Source: CAYGZL01 sp964354345 (GTDB lineage Bacteria; Chloroflexota; Anaerolineae; Anaerolineales; UBA4823). From it: a stretch of 33,810 bases of DNA. Made by a program: the position numbers and the translations under genes. Within the stretch, counting starts at the first letter, position 1; each line of letters starts with the position of its first letter. The notes under the pieces are model-generated. The model was not told the DNA's origin. It worked only from the letters and a program-made list of their open reading frames with translations, and did not search any database. Where the stretch lies: positions 1 through 33,810 of the forward strand of contig CAYGZL010000128.1 in the NCBI GenBank assembly GCA_964354345.1, given 5' to 3'. Shown one piece after another: positions 8,903-17,533 of this stretch.

Positions 8903-8905
8903 ATT

Positions 8906-9583
8906 TTATCCTCTGTGAAGTACAGTTCGCAAAACCAATAAACCACCAGCCAGGATTAATACCGCTGGCCAGACATAGTTAATTACATCCACTGATGCTC
9001 CCAGGACGATCAATCCGATTAAGAACAGAATCCCGGCTGGTATCCACGCCCATCTCAGGTTCCCCTGAGGCACACGGAGCAGGGCTACCAAAGCAAAAGT
9101 CAAGCCCAGACCGAGGAAAAGTACTCCGTCGCTGTCGATTTTCGATGAGGATTCATCCAGGAGCGCCACGACTGTCAGGGTTAGTAAAGTTCCCGCGGGA
9201 ATCAACGCCCACCAATTCTCCTGGTGGAACAGAAATACCAACAAGAAACCCACGCCAATCCCACCCAGGATGATTGGACCGCTCAGGAGGGAGGACAAAT
9301 CGGACGAGACAACACCCAGCCCAATCGCCACGCCGATGCCCAGACATGTCATGGAGGGGATTAACGCCCACCAGTGCGAAACACCGGGGGATGGCAGTCC
9401 CCGCGATTCGTCTCGTTTTTGAAGATAAACCGCCAGGAAAAAACCACCTGCCAGCAAGAACAGGATCGCCCAAAACGCTTCTCCGACTTTAATTTCCCAT
9501 AAATTCTGGAGCAGGAAGAGGATCCCACCCAGAATTAACAAACATCCCCATAAGATCCGGGAGTTTAACCAGCGCATCATCAT
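8906..9583 (-). CDS. Polytopic membrane protein, unknown function
   Basis: A 225-aa protein with about seven hydrophobic segments and the same WP/WA-x-LI modules at both ends (FWAILFLLAGG, VWPAVLILAGG) as its operon partners. No enzymatic motif is visible. The ATG overlaps the pncB stop by 4 nt (ATGA) and is preceded by a strong GGAGGT. Three ATGs in a row (9583, 9580, 9577) make the exact start uncertain; an upstream in-frame start would overlap pncB by about 60 nt and is unlikely. Probably acts at the membrane together with the PspC and LiaF-like proteins. Confidence 0.75.
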   Translation of the reverse strand: MMMRWLNSRILWGCLLILGGILFLLQNLWEIKVGEAFWAILFLLAGGFFLAVYLQKRDESRGLPSPGVSHWWALIPSMTCLGIGVAIGLGVVSSDLSSLLSGPIILGGIGVGFLLVFLFHQENWWALIPAGTLLTLTVVALLDESSSKIDSDGVLFLGLGLTFALVALLRVPQGNLRWAWIPAGILFLIGLIVLGASVDVINYVWPAVLILAGGLLVLRTVLHRG

Positions 9584-11142
9584 TTCACCTCCTGATTGGT
9601 TTGAAAAGCCGATTGAATTAATTGTTGTTTTAAATCCCACAAACGTTGGGTAAGAGAAACATGGTAGATGTGGGGATTCATAATCCGTCTGACACCAGGA
9701 TCGAGCGCCTCAAGATCAGACTGGCGGAAAGCGCGCATGGCCGTCAGGTCCGGTTGATCGTAGACGAGCTGCCCATCACGCAAGATATCCACGAGCAGAG
9801 GCTCAATCTGGGTCAACTCGTCACAACCCAACCGGCGCCATTTGGTATTGTCGGTCGGGTGACGCAGGACGATTTGCTTTTCCTGGCCAGGATCTTCACC
9901 ATCCAGACCCACCAGGTCAGCAGTGGCTTTCCCACGCACGTCATATAAGCGCCACACGTGCTTGTAGCCGGGGTTCGGGGTCTTGGATAACGAATCGGAT
10001 ATTTTAATCGCCGGCAGCCAATGCCCGGCATGGTGCACCGCCGCCAGCTTATACACCCCTCCTAAAGCGGCGTCGCCCCAAGAGGTGATCAAACGCGTGC
10101 CCACACCATAAACCAGGCGCCGGATCAAGCGATCGGTATCTATGTTATAGCGCGGCGCCTCTTCGGTTATTTGAGTAATAATCTGCCAGATCACCAACTC
10201 GTCCAGGTTATTAGAAAGAACAATCGAGACATCCGGGAAGCCGGCGGCATCTAATTGGCGGGCGGCCTGGATGCTCAGGTAAGCCAGGTCGCTGGAATCC
10301 AGGCGCACTCCCATGGGGACATGACCTTTGCGACGCAATTCATCAAAAACCTTGATCGCATTCGGGATACCGCTTTCCAGGGTATTGATCGTATCGACCA
10401 GGAGCAAACAATCATCCGGATAATTCTCGGCATAGGCACGGAAAGCGTCCAACTCACTCATCCCGAGAGAGAGAAATAGCTGCACCAGGCTGTGAGCATG
10501 GGTACCCTTGGGAGGCAGACCCATGACCGCCGAAAGCCCGACATTCGAGCTGAAATCCGCACCACCGATCAAGGCAGCGCGCGCTCCGGCATTGGCGCCC
10601 AAGTCGTGCGCCCGCCGCAAGCCAAACTCCAACAGGAGTTGTCCCCGGCCGGTGTCCCGAATGCGGGCGGCTTTGGTGGCGACCAGGATCTGGAAGTTGA
10701 GCTTGTTCAACAGCGGAGTCTCCAGGATTTGCGCCATTGCGATCGGTCCCTGCACTACCGTGACCGGTACATTCGGATGGATCACTCGCCCCTCAGGAAT
10801 CGCCCGCAGGCTGATCCCCGAGAAATTGCCGTCCCGCCGCAACCACTCCAGGAAATCATCGGCGAACATCTGGCTGCCGCTGCGAGTGCGCTGGGCGCGC
10901 AGAAACGCCAAATCTTCTTCCCGAAAATAAGCTGTGTTGATCCAGTCCAATAACCATTCCAGACCAGCATTGACACAATAGCCTGCTTTGTGGGTGCCAT
11001 AGTCCGGGTAGTCACGGAAATAGTGATCGAACTGCACCAGCTTATCTTGCAAGCCCATCCGGTAGTACAGTTGGGCCATGGTGAACTGGTACATGTCGGT
11101 AAAGAGAATGCCTTCCGCGAGCTGTTTCTGGGAGGGCCTCAA
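9580..11142 (-). CDS. pncB: Nicotinate phosphoribosyltransferase
   Basis: A 520-aa enzyme that joins nicotinate to PRPP in NAD salvage. Visible family motifs are TDMYQFTMAQ near residue 15, LLEFGLRRAHD (about 170-180), the active-site histidine region GTHAHSLV (about 214-221), RLDSSDL (about 281-287) and the PRPP-binding YGVGTRL (about 345-351). The start is a TTG, 3 nt after the stop of the upstream LiaF-like gene, with AGGT just upstream; the next in-frame ATG would remove the conserved TDMYQFTMAQ. It sits in the middle of a membrane-stress cluster, an unusual place for a cofactor-salvage enzyme. Confidence 0.94.
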   Translation of the reverse strand: MRPSQKQLAEGILFTDMYQFTMAQLYYRMGLQDKLVQFDHYFRDYPDYGTHKAGYCVNAGLEWLLDWINTAYFREEDLAFLRAQRTRSGSQMFADDFLEWLRRDGNFSGISLRAIPEGRVIHPNVPVTVVQGPIAMAQILETPLLNKLNFQILVATKAARIRDTGRGQLLLEFGLRRAHDLGANAGARAALIGGADFSSNVGLSAVMGLPPKGTHAHSLVQLFLSLGMSELDAFRAYAENYPDDCLLLVDTINTLESGIPNAIKVFDELRRKGHVPMGVRLDSSDLAYLSIQAARQLDAAGFPDVSIVLSNNLDELVIWQIITQITEEAPRYNIDTDRLIRRLVYGVGTRLITSWGDAALGGVYKLAAVHHAGHWLPAIKISDSLSKTPNPGYKHVWRLYDVRGKATADLVGLDGEDPGQEKQIVLRHPTDNTKWRRLGCDELTQIEPLLVDILRDGQLVYDQPDLTAMRAFRQSDLEALDPGVRRIMNPHIYHVSLTQRLWDLKQQLIQSAFQTNQEVK

Positions 11143-11145
11143 GCG

Positions 11146-11931
11146 TTACCTCACATTCACTGAGCCAATACCTGTTTCGATCGTTAATTCTGCTTTATTG
11201 GCAGCAGTTTCAAAATCCGCGGACTGGTAGTAAGCCCCGGCGCGAGGAAATCGCCCGGTATCAACGTTTACACTGGCCAAACCACCCCGGGCGTGGATAC
11301 GCGCACCGACTCCATCGGGCACGCGGACTGTTAGCGAAGATACCCCGGCTCGGCAATCTACCTGGGTTAAGCCGGCGTTGGTGGGCAAGAGCAATTCTGT
11401 TGAGCTGGCGCCGGTTTTGAGATTCAAGCGAGTCACTTTAAGATCGGTAAGGTAAAGGTGGGCCTCATTCGCCCCGCCTTCCACATCCAGTTCGAGCGGT
11501 ACATCCTGCGCCAGATTGAGAATCCAATCCAGGCTGTAGCCCGGTCCCCAAGTCGGAAACGCCTGGGATGGCATACGTAAGGTGACCTCAAGTTGATCGC
11601 CGGACCGGCGAGTGTCAAGGACTAATCCACCGCCAAAATCACCTTCTACCAGGTTCCCGGGCGCCGCGCTCCCCTGGATGGTCAAGCGCCCGGCTCCATG
11701 CCGGATGTGTACGCGAGCCAGCGTGGCTCCTTCCAGAGCCACGCTGGCATGCTCAGTCTCTGGCGTCTTTCGAAAGAAGAAACCAAGCAGGACCCACACA
11801 CCCGCGGCGATCAAGAACAGGGGCCAGAGGAGTTTCCATACATCTATTTTGAGCAGCTCCATGTTTTGAAGCAGGAGTAAACCCCCCACCAGAATGAAAA
11901 TTAATCCCCAAAAATATGCGCCACGTCTCAT
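11146..11931 (-). CDS. LiaF-like membrane protein
   Basis: A 261-aa protein with two N-terminal membrane helices containing one DUF5668-type module (LLLLQNMELL, then LLWPLFLIAAGVW), followed by a long beta-rich C-terminal domain of repeating G-x-G/T-x-L strands, as in LiaF C-terminal or adhesin-like domains. It resembles the last gene of the same operon in layout but has one membrane module instead of two. The ATG at 11931 follows AAAGGAGA; an upstream start at 11973 lacks support. It is the first gene of the operon. A possible -10 (TATATT, minus strand, 12004-12009) lies about 75 nt upstream. Confidence 0.8.
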   Translation of the reverse strand: MRRGAYFWGLIFILVGGLLLLQNMELLKIDVWKLLWPLFLIAAGVWVLLGFFFRKTPETEHASVALEGATLARVHIRHGAGRLTIQGSAAPGNLVEGDFGGGLVLDTRRSGDQLEVTLRMPSQAFPTWGPGYSLDWILNLAQDVPLELDVEGGANEAHLYLTDLKVTRLNLKTGASSTELLLPTNAGLTQVDCRAGVSSLTVRVPDGVGARIHARGGLASVNVDTGRFPRAGAYYQSADFETAANKAELTIETGIGSVNVR

Positions 11932-12045
11932 GGTTTTTTCTCCTTTTATTATTATTTCCGGAACACGAAACACCTGACCGGTTATTCAGATGAACAGACG
12001 ATTAATATAACGTAATCCGCATTAAAAAGTTGCTGAGAGTGGCTT

Positions 12046-13071
12046 CTATTCTGCTATTCCTGTAGAACGCTGGCGAAGGAAACGACGTAAGCCAAAGATT
12101 ACGCCCAGAGCTCCTAAGATGGCTAATCCTACCAGGTACAAATGGGCCATTAACCACAGCACGCTTTGCAACCCATGTCGCCATCCCTCTACCCGCACAA
12201 TGCTATCCTCGGGCAATATAATCGGCTGGTCCCAGGCGAAGCCTTTCAATTGCACGAGAAAGCCCTGGCGAACACATCCTTCCAGGCTGTAAATATACAG
12301 ATCGTTACAGTTATTCCAGGCCAGGCGTAAATCCCGCGCCAATTCATCCCAACTAAGCGGAGGGATATCCGCGGCGATCTCTACACCACCTCCAGTGCTG
12401 CCCAAACCAATCGCTTGAGCCTCCACCCCATAGCTGCCTAACATCCCTGGACCGTTTGGGCGGATGAAACTGGTGTACAACATCCATACTTCACGATCGA
12501 CAGCAATATCCACGATGCCCGTGGTGCGCTGCAAAAAAGTGGAGCCCATTACCCGTTCATCCGCAATCAAGCAGAACTGATAAGCTTCAACCGGGAAACC
12601 ATCTGCATGGATCTGCGCCACCAGGCTGCGATAGGCTGCCCGAGCTGTGTTAAAGCGGCGGACCTTCAAGCCACGCACCAGCCAGCGTGGTGCCACCCGC
12701 CACCATACGGATCGCAAGCCTTGTAGATCCCGTAAATCTGGTTCAATGTCCAACCCCACACCGGCCCACATCAGCTGATGCTCAAGGGTCCAGGCTTTAA
12801 AATTCTGGTAGCATTCCAGCGCCTGATGGGCGTTATCCATGTTAAACCAGTAGCCATGTTCAGGCGGCAACAACAACCAGGCGACCACCGGAACGCCTGC
12901 CTGGTTTAATTGGTGTACCACTGTGGCGCGCTCCGGGCTAAAATCGAGCAGACCCAGGCTGAGGCGGGCGTTTAAGACCTGCAGATTGGCAATTACTGAC
13001 GGATCGGCAAAAAGCGCGGGCAGCGCAGCCTGATCGAGTTCACAAAAAAAAGTCAGGCGAGGTATGCTCAT
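12046..13071 (-). CDS. TIM-barrel-like protein with C-terminal membrane anchor, unknown function
   Basis: A 341-aa protein. The N-terminal part alternates strands and helices as in a TIM barrel, and the segment GVGLDIEPD (104-112) resembles acidic catalytic strands of glycoside hydrolases such as GH18, but no family could be assigned. A hydrophobic segment near residues 300-325 followed by Arg-rich residues (RRFLRQR) suggests a C-terminal membrane anchor with an N-out orientation, although no signal peptide is seen. It starts 6 nt after the SCP2 gene stop and ends with TAG. It shares the SCP2 promoter. Confidence 0.65.
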   Translation of the reverse strand: MSIPRLTFFCELDQAALPALFADPSVIANLQVLNARLSLGLLDFSPERATVVHQLNQAGVPVVAWLLLPPEHGYWFNMDNAHQALECYQNFKAWTLEHQLMWAGVGLDIEPDLRDLQGLRSVWWRVAPRWLVRGLKVRRFNTARAAYRSLVAQIHADGFPVEAYQFCLIADERVMGSTFLQRTTGIVDIAVDREVWMLYTSFIRPNGPGMLGSYGVEAQAIGLGSTGGGVEIAADIPPLSWDELARDLRLAWNNCNDLYIYSLEGCVRQGFLVQLKGFAWDQPIILPEDSIVRVEGWRHGLQSVLWLMAHLYLVGLAILGALGVIFGLRRFLRQRSTGIAE

Positions 13072-13077
13072 GGTAAA

Positions 13078-13509
13078 TTATTTAAGAATCAGTGAACTGT
13101 AACCTTTTTCCCTCAACAAAGCCAGGTAGAGAGGATAGAGGGGTTGGACCGCAGGAAGCAACTGGAGGATTTTCGGAATCGGACCGGCGGCGACAATTTC
13201 CCCGCGCGCTAGAGCCGTGACCAGGTTTACTTTACCGTGCCAGAAGGCGTGGGCAGTGTCAGCCTTCATCGTCATCACCACGTCTGGCGACAGGCTGCAC
13301 GGACCATGGATGACATCCACGAAAGCGCCGGTCTGGGTTGGTTTGTCCTTCGCATTGATGGTGATGACGGCTTCTGGATCGCGATAGCGAAACTGGATGA
13401 TCATGCCAGCCCGGGCAATCACTGGGCCGATTTCAGGATTCAGCTTCGCCCGATCCATCAATTCCCCAACGCACTCATAGAATTGCTTAGAATCGCGGAA
13501 AACACTCAT
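13078..13509 (-). CDS. SCP2 sterol-binding domain protein
   Basis: A 143-aa single-domain protein. The VQFRYRD-like strand, the segment PDVVMTMKADTAHAFWHGK (about 74-92) and the LARGEIVAAGPIPKILQLLP end (about 101-120) match the SCP2 lipid-binding fold, which binds hydrophobic acyl or sterol-like ligands. Function in bacteria is generally unknown. It has a strong promoter and a GGAGGT ribosome-binding site 7 nt from the ATG, and is transcribed with the TIM-barrel-like gene. Confidence 0.82.
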   Translation of the reverse strand: MSVFRDSKQFYECVGELMDRAKLNPEIGPVIARAGMIIQFRYRDPEAVITINAKDKPTQTGAFVDVIHGPCSLSPDVVMTMKADTAHAFWHGKVNLVTALARGEIVAAGPIPKILQLLPAVQPLYPLYLALLREKGYSSLILK

Positions 13510-13530
13510 ACCCGTGACCTCCGTGACTGA

Positions 13531-13559
13531 AGTATAGTTGAGAAGAAACCCCGAGTCAA
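13531..13559 (-). promoter_or_regulatory. Sigma-70-type promoter of the SCP2 operon
   Basis: On the minus strand, TTGACT (13559-13554) and TATACT (13536-13531) are separated by exactly 17 nt. The expected start near 13524 gives a short leader containing GGAGGT. This is the best two-box promoter in the window. Confidence 0.75.
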
Positions 13560-13591
13560 GCGGCTGTATTCAGCGGCTGTATCCAGACCGA

Positions 13592-14518
13592 TCACCCAAT
13601 TAAAAAAATCTCTTGGCAATGACTATTCAGAATCTCACATATACTGCTTGTTCCAGGGCATCTGATTGATGATGTCCATCCCCTAGGCCCAGCGTAAGGC
13701 CGCGCCCACAGGCGCAGGAAGATGAAAGATTGCTGAACGAGCAGTACCAGCACCCAGAGCGCCAGCGGCAGGTTAGGCAGCAGCGCCACCTGTTAGATCA
13801 GGTGAATAATCAGCACCAGGCCAAAGCCCAGCCCGTACAGCCCCAGTACCTGCAAGGGGTGCTTGAAGGAGTAGCGCAGGGCCTGCCACAGGATCTTGAA
13901 AACGTTGTGTGTTTGCGCTTTCATCGTCAGGAAGCGGGCCAGTTCGAATGAGACGTAGATCAGCACAGCGAATATGATCGCCAGCGGCACGGTCACCCCC
14001 TACGTGCTGGCGCCGATGTTCTTCATCAACATGAAGCCGATGCCGAGTATCACGCCCAAGACGACTAGCGTGAGCAGAAGCTAAAACAAACCAAGCCAAA
14101 ATGTACTCCACCAATGCCTGCAACCCCACAGGAAACGTTTCAGGCTGAACGGCGCGGGCGCTTCAGCGTATGTAAGCTGCAGCCCTCCAGAGAGCAATGC
14201 ATTCACCGACCAAGTCGCCAGCGGAGCGGCGAACAGCACCAGCCCAACCAGCAGCAAGGCTGTCGCAGTGCTGTCTGTAACATGCAAAGGGCTGTTCTGT
14301 CTCATCTGATCTGCCAATGGCATCAATTCGTCCATGATCGCCCAGGCGTCAATGCCATCGGCCGCATCCCGGATGGTGGTGAAGTGCGCGGGACCCAGCA
14401 AGTTCAACGCCGGCAGTACAACCAATATCAACGCACTGAAGATATTGCCCAGGTAAAAGAGGCCTAGTGCCGGCCAATATTGCAGAGAATTGCGCAAAGC
14501 TTGTTTTACACTGTTCAT
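13592..14518 (-). pseudogene. Polytopic membrane protein, broken by three in-frame stop codons
   Basis: The reading frame starts at the ATG at 14518, with GGAGG 8 nt upstream, and reads as one hydrophobic protein with about five or six membrane segments. It is interrupted by TAG (14081-14083), TAG (14000-14002) and TAA (13793-13795), without any frame change between them. Sequence on both sides of each stop keeps membrane-protein character (for example WLGLF-stop-LLLTLVVLG). The last 30 codons or so look non-coding, so the end is also damaged. It follows the M1 peptidase remnant by a few nt, so the pair was once coupled. Point mutations without indels suggest recent inactivation; base-calling errors are the alternative. 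Confidence 0.7.
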
Positions 14519-14519
14519 A

Positions 14520-16082
14520 TCAAAATCCTCCCAGCACCAACAATCCATTTTGCAGAGAATACAGCATGTGCACCACCAAAGCCAGCCAGGCGTTGGAGTC
14601 AGCCTGGAGCGAGCAACCGTTGTCAGACCAAACCAGATCAATGACCAGCTTGTGATCGGGGTCTATTTGGGCGCTGCGGATGGTTTGATAGGGATAATCG
14701 AGCACCCGGTTGTCCGAATCACCAGCCCAGGTTACGAGCTGCGTACTGCCGTCGCTGAACGTCACCAGGATCTCCACGGGCAAGGCTAGTTCGCCTTCAT
14801 GGCTCAAGAGAGCCCGCTGCGCCTCCAGGCTGTCCACTTTGTAATTAGCAGAGCCAGCGCCGTACACCAGCCCATCGAAAAACCAACTTAAGTCCTGGCC
14901 AGATTCTTCCTCGGCCACCAGGCGGAAATCTTGGGTCGTGGGATGGCCAAACTGGTAGCGGTCAAAATAGGTAGATATGACGTGTAGCATGTCTCTTCGC
15001 TCAGCACGTTTTGCAGGGTGAGCAGCCCCAGTACAGGCTTGGAATAAGTCACTACATCGTAATCCGCCATCCGGTTGAAATCCCAGGCTGCGCCATACAT
15101 CGGCACACCGGGGTTAGCCAGGTATTCCAACCGCCGAAAGTCCAGGTAGATGGCTTGCAGGTCACCGACTTTGACTGCCAAAGTATTAGCGCCATAGGCC
15201 GCGGCCATGGCGCGCTCCGTGCTGTAATCCGTAAAGCCTTCATCTAACCAGGGTTCACGGGCTTCGTTGGTCGCCACCATAGATTGGAACCACTGGTGGC
15301 CAATCTCGTGAACGACAACGATCTCCACGGCGTGGTAGGTATTGGTCTGGGTGCCGTCGCCATGATCCACCGTGCCCGTAAGCAGGCCACTACCGCCAGT
15401 GACATACCCAGCCGGCAGGGTGATGGCAACATCATAGGCGCCAAAATCGGTGTAAAACTCAGCGTTGGCGTGGAAACCTGCGCCTCCCAAGCGCCGTTTT
15501 CCCACATGCCCGGCATGGGGAACCATTGGCCGACCATGAAGAAATCATCGCCGGTGGCCTGGCCGGCATAGCCAGTGCGGGAGATGACCCGGGACAGTTG
15601 GGCTTCGAACTCCACTTCCAGCTCTACAGCATGGCCGCTGGGAATCGGCGCCGGCAGGTCAGCCATGCCCAGCGTGCCATCCTCCACTGGCTCAAAATCG
15701 AGCGCGGTGCCATCCGCAAGGCGCAGCGTCGTCACCCGGATCCAGCCGGCTTGCTCGGGGTCCCAGTCCAGACCGAGCAGGGATGCATTGTGGCGGATTC
15801 CTGCATGTAAACGCTATCCAGGTCGCGGAAGGCGTTCAAGTAGAGATGGAAGACCAGGTTGGGGATGGGGTCGGGCGTGGTGTTGCGGTAGGTGATGTGC
15901 TCGTGGCCGTTCAGCCGCTTGCTGGCCGGGACAAGCGTAACGGCGATATGGTAATCAGCGATACGCACGGCGTTATCCAATGTGCCGGGCGCAGCGACCG
16001 GTGGCGCAGGCAGCGGCGTGACACGCCCACGGTTGCCCGCCATTCGGCAGGCCGCGGCCAGCAGCGCCAAGCAGACCAACAA
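14520..16082 (-). pseudogene. M1-family zinc aminopeptidase, frameshifted lipoprotein
   Basis: Four pieces in three frames add up to one gluzincin aminopeptidase of about 515 aa. The signal peptide ends in LAAAC, then come the N-terminal beta domain (ADYHIAVTLVP), the metal site HEIGHQW followed 18 residues later by WLDEGF (HExxH-x18-E, intact), and a C-terminal domain ending in a hydrophobic helix. Frames change near 15735-15790, 15490-15526 and 14990-15005. An ATG at about 16108 is one base out of frame with the signal peptide, which may be a further lesion. The intact zinc site shows that the ancestor was an active peptidase, exported as a lipoprotein and possibly anchored at both ends. 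Confidence 0.8.
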
Positions 16083-16169
16083 GATGATAAGTGATGGATT
16101 AACGCATGATAGGGCTCTTTGAAACTTAGTATCTATCCGATTCCGTCCAGCAGCACCGATGAAGCGAAG

Positions 16170-16937
16170 CTACTTGAACTGGATGCTTTCCAAGAAATGA
16201 TTATACAGCCTCCAATCCTCTCGATCCCCGGTGTGACCGATCACAATCATATAGAGCTGGCCTGCCCTGGTAAAGTAATAGCGGTCAAAGGCGTATGACT
16301 GAGGGCTGCGTTCGTGCCGTAGATGGATGGCAGTAGTCCCAGCAATTTGTACATCGGGTGCCCGTTCATCGCCCAACAGGTAGTGATCCGTCAGCCATGC
16401 CAGCAGATCCACGTCCTCAGGCGGGCGGTATTCATCCCGATCACGCGGATGGCTGATGGTAAAGAACGGCCAAGACTCTCCATTCTCAACCGGGCCTATA
16501 ATCGAGATTCCCCCCAACGGATCATCGTTCGCTTCGATGCGCGCATCAGCTGGATAATGGAAGCTGTAGCCTAGTTCCTCGTTGCGGTAGATTCGACAGC
16601 CATCTTCTGCGAATTCGGTTGAGGGTGTTGGAGAAGGATCGGCTACCGCCGGAGGTAGGGTGAATTCGGGTGTAGCCAGTGAGTTTCCAGGCTGGCATTC
16701 CCCGCGGAAGTAAGCCCATTCATCGCACTCGCTTCCATCTGAAAAGACGCACACTCCCGAAATCCCGCCCGATGCATCCTGCCTGAGATCCACTCTGCCG
16801 CCATTTTCCTCGCAGTATACCGATGCCGGGTTGGGCATATTCGCTTCAGGCGTTGGACTGGTCTGCACAGGACTGCAAGATACTAGACCGGCTATACAGA
16901 CCAACACGAACAAGAAAAAGAATTTGTTGCGGTACAT
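16170..16937 (-). CDS. Putative lipoprotein with DUF333-like domain
   Basis: A 255-aa protein. A signal peptide ends in the lipobox LVSC (Cys21). Residues about 36-85 form a DUF333-like Cys-containing module (PASVYCEENGG ... GVCVFSDGSECDEW ... GEC), a small domain often found in secreted proteins. A Pro/Ser/Thr linker follows, then a C-terminal domain beginning GCRIYRNEELGYSFHYP, typical of PsbP-like/LpqN-type extracytoplasmic domains. The ATG at 16937 has GGAGG 6 nt upstream; the frame also opens at 16949. It lies between decayed genes but is itself intact. Function unknown. Confidence 0.78.
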   Translation of the reverse strand: MYRNKFFFLFVLVCIAGLVSCSPVQTSPTPEANMPNPASVYCEENGGRVDLRQDASGGISGVCVFSDGSECDEWAYFRGECQPGNSLATPEFTLPPAVADPSPTPSTEFAEDGCRIYRNEELGYSFHYPADARIEANDDPLGGISIIGPVENGESWPFFTISHPRDRDEYRPPEDVDLLAWLTDHYLLGDERAPDVQIAGTTAIHLRHERSPQSYAFDRYYFTRAGQLYMIVIGHTGDREDWRLYNHFLESIQFK

Positions 16938-17140
16938 TATGGCCTCCATTTCAAGTGAGAGGGGATCTATCCTGCAATCAAGAAGATTGCCGCCAGTGGT
17001 AAGCCAACAATCTATGAAATGTCAAGCAGGTGTCGGCGCATCCACTGGTTGATTCGATTGCCCGGCCGATGGTCAGCGGTGGCTACCCATGTCGCCATGA
17101 GCCGCGCAGGAAGGGTGGCATAGGCAAGTGTAGGCCAATT

Positions 17141-17350
17141 TTATTTTTCATTTTCGATCCTCTCCATCGCTGTCACAGTCAGGTTGAAATCCCACAGGTG
17201 ATTCAACAAGCCCCGTAAGGCAGCCTGGTCAACGACTGGCGTGGTCAGCATCGTCTCGCCGTTCTCCAGGGGAGTGATCGTCATGCCAGCGAACCAATCT
17301 GTAATGTGGCGACCGGGTAATTCTTTAACTTTTATTCGATAAATATCCAT
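17141..17350 (-). CDS. Small conserved-type hypothetical protein next to a LuxR regulator
   Basis: A 69-aa protein beginning MDIYRIKVKELPGRH. I have seen similar small proteins (a YxIxVKG-like strand, a WFxGMTI segment, then GPVVDQAALxGLL) annotated as hypothetical beside MalT-like LuxR genes in Chloroflexota; this is from memory, not a search. No Shine-Dalgarno is evident and a TATGAT -10 box ends 6 nt before the ATG, so the transcript may be leaderless. The frame is open further upstream to 17479 but that would cross the conserved promoter element. No catalytic motif is visible. Confidence 0.7.
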   Translation of the reverse strand: MDIYRIKVKELPGRHITDWFAGMTITPLENGETMLTTPVVDQAALRGLLNHLWDFNLTVTAMERIENEK

Positions 17351-17356
17351 AAACCC

Positions 17357-17424
17357 ATCATAAACAAAAGGGCCTGATTTTTCAGGCCCTAAACGGGGTA
17401 TTCGCAGGGTATCTGGCGGGGTAT
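17357..17424 (-). promoter_or_regulatory. Promoter/operator element, copy A (drives the 69-aa gene)
   Basis: Read on the minus strand toward the 69-aa gene, the element contains three ATACCC boxes (17424-17419, 17412-17407, 17401-17396; steps of 12 and 11 bp), then a perfect 9-bp dyad AGGGCCTGA/TCAGGCCCT around four bases (17369-17390), then TATGAT (17362-17357). The 45 bp from the proximal box to the -10 match copy B at 20343-20387 in 39 positions without gaps. The dyad covers the -35 zone, which lacks a consensus hexamer, as expected for an activator-dependent promoter. The boxes also lie about 110 nt upstream of the regulator gene, so autoregulation is possible. Confidence 0.75.
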
Positions 17425-17533
17425 TGTGAGGAGAGAAATTCAGCCGATTGTTGAAACGCGCCATATTTGATATTGCCAATCAAAGCAATCTATTGTAGGA
17501 TATTCGAACGACCTATTCTTTCCAGAAGGCCAA

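Noticed and set aside
9584..9640. Longer N-terminus for the polytopic membrane protein
   Set aside because: It would overlap pncB by about 60 nt, whereas a GGAGGT site precedes the ATG at 9583.
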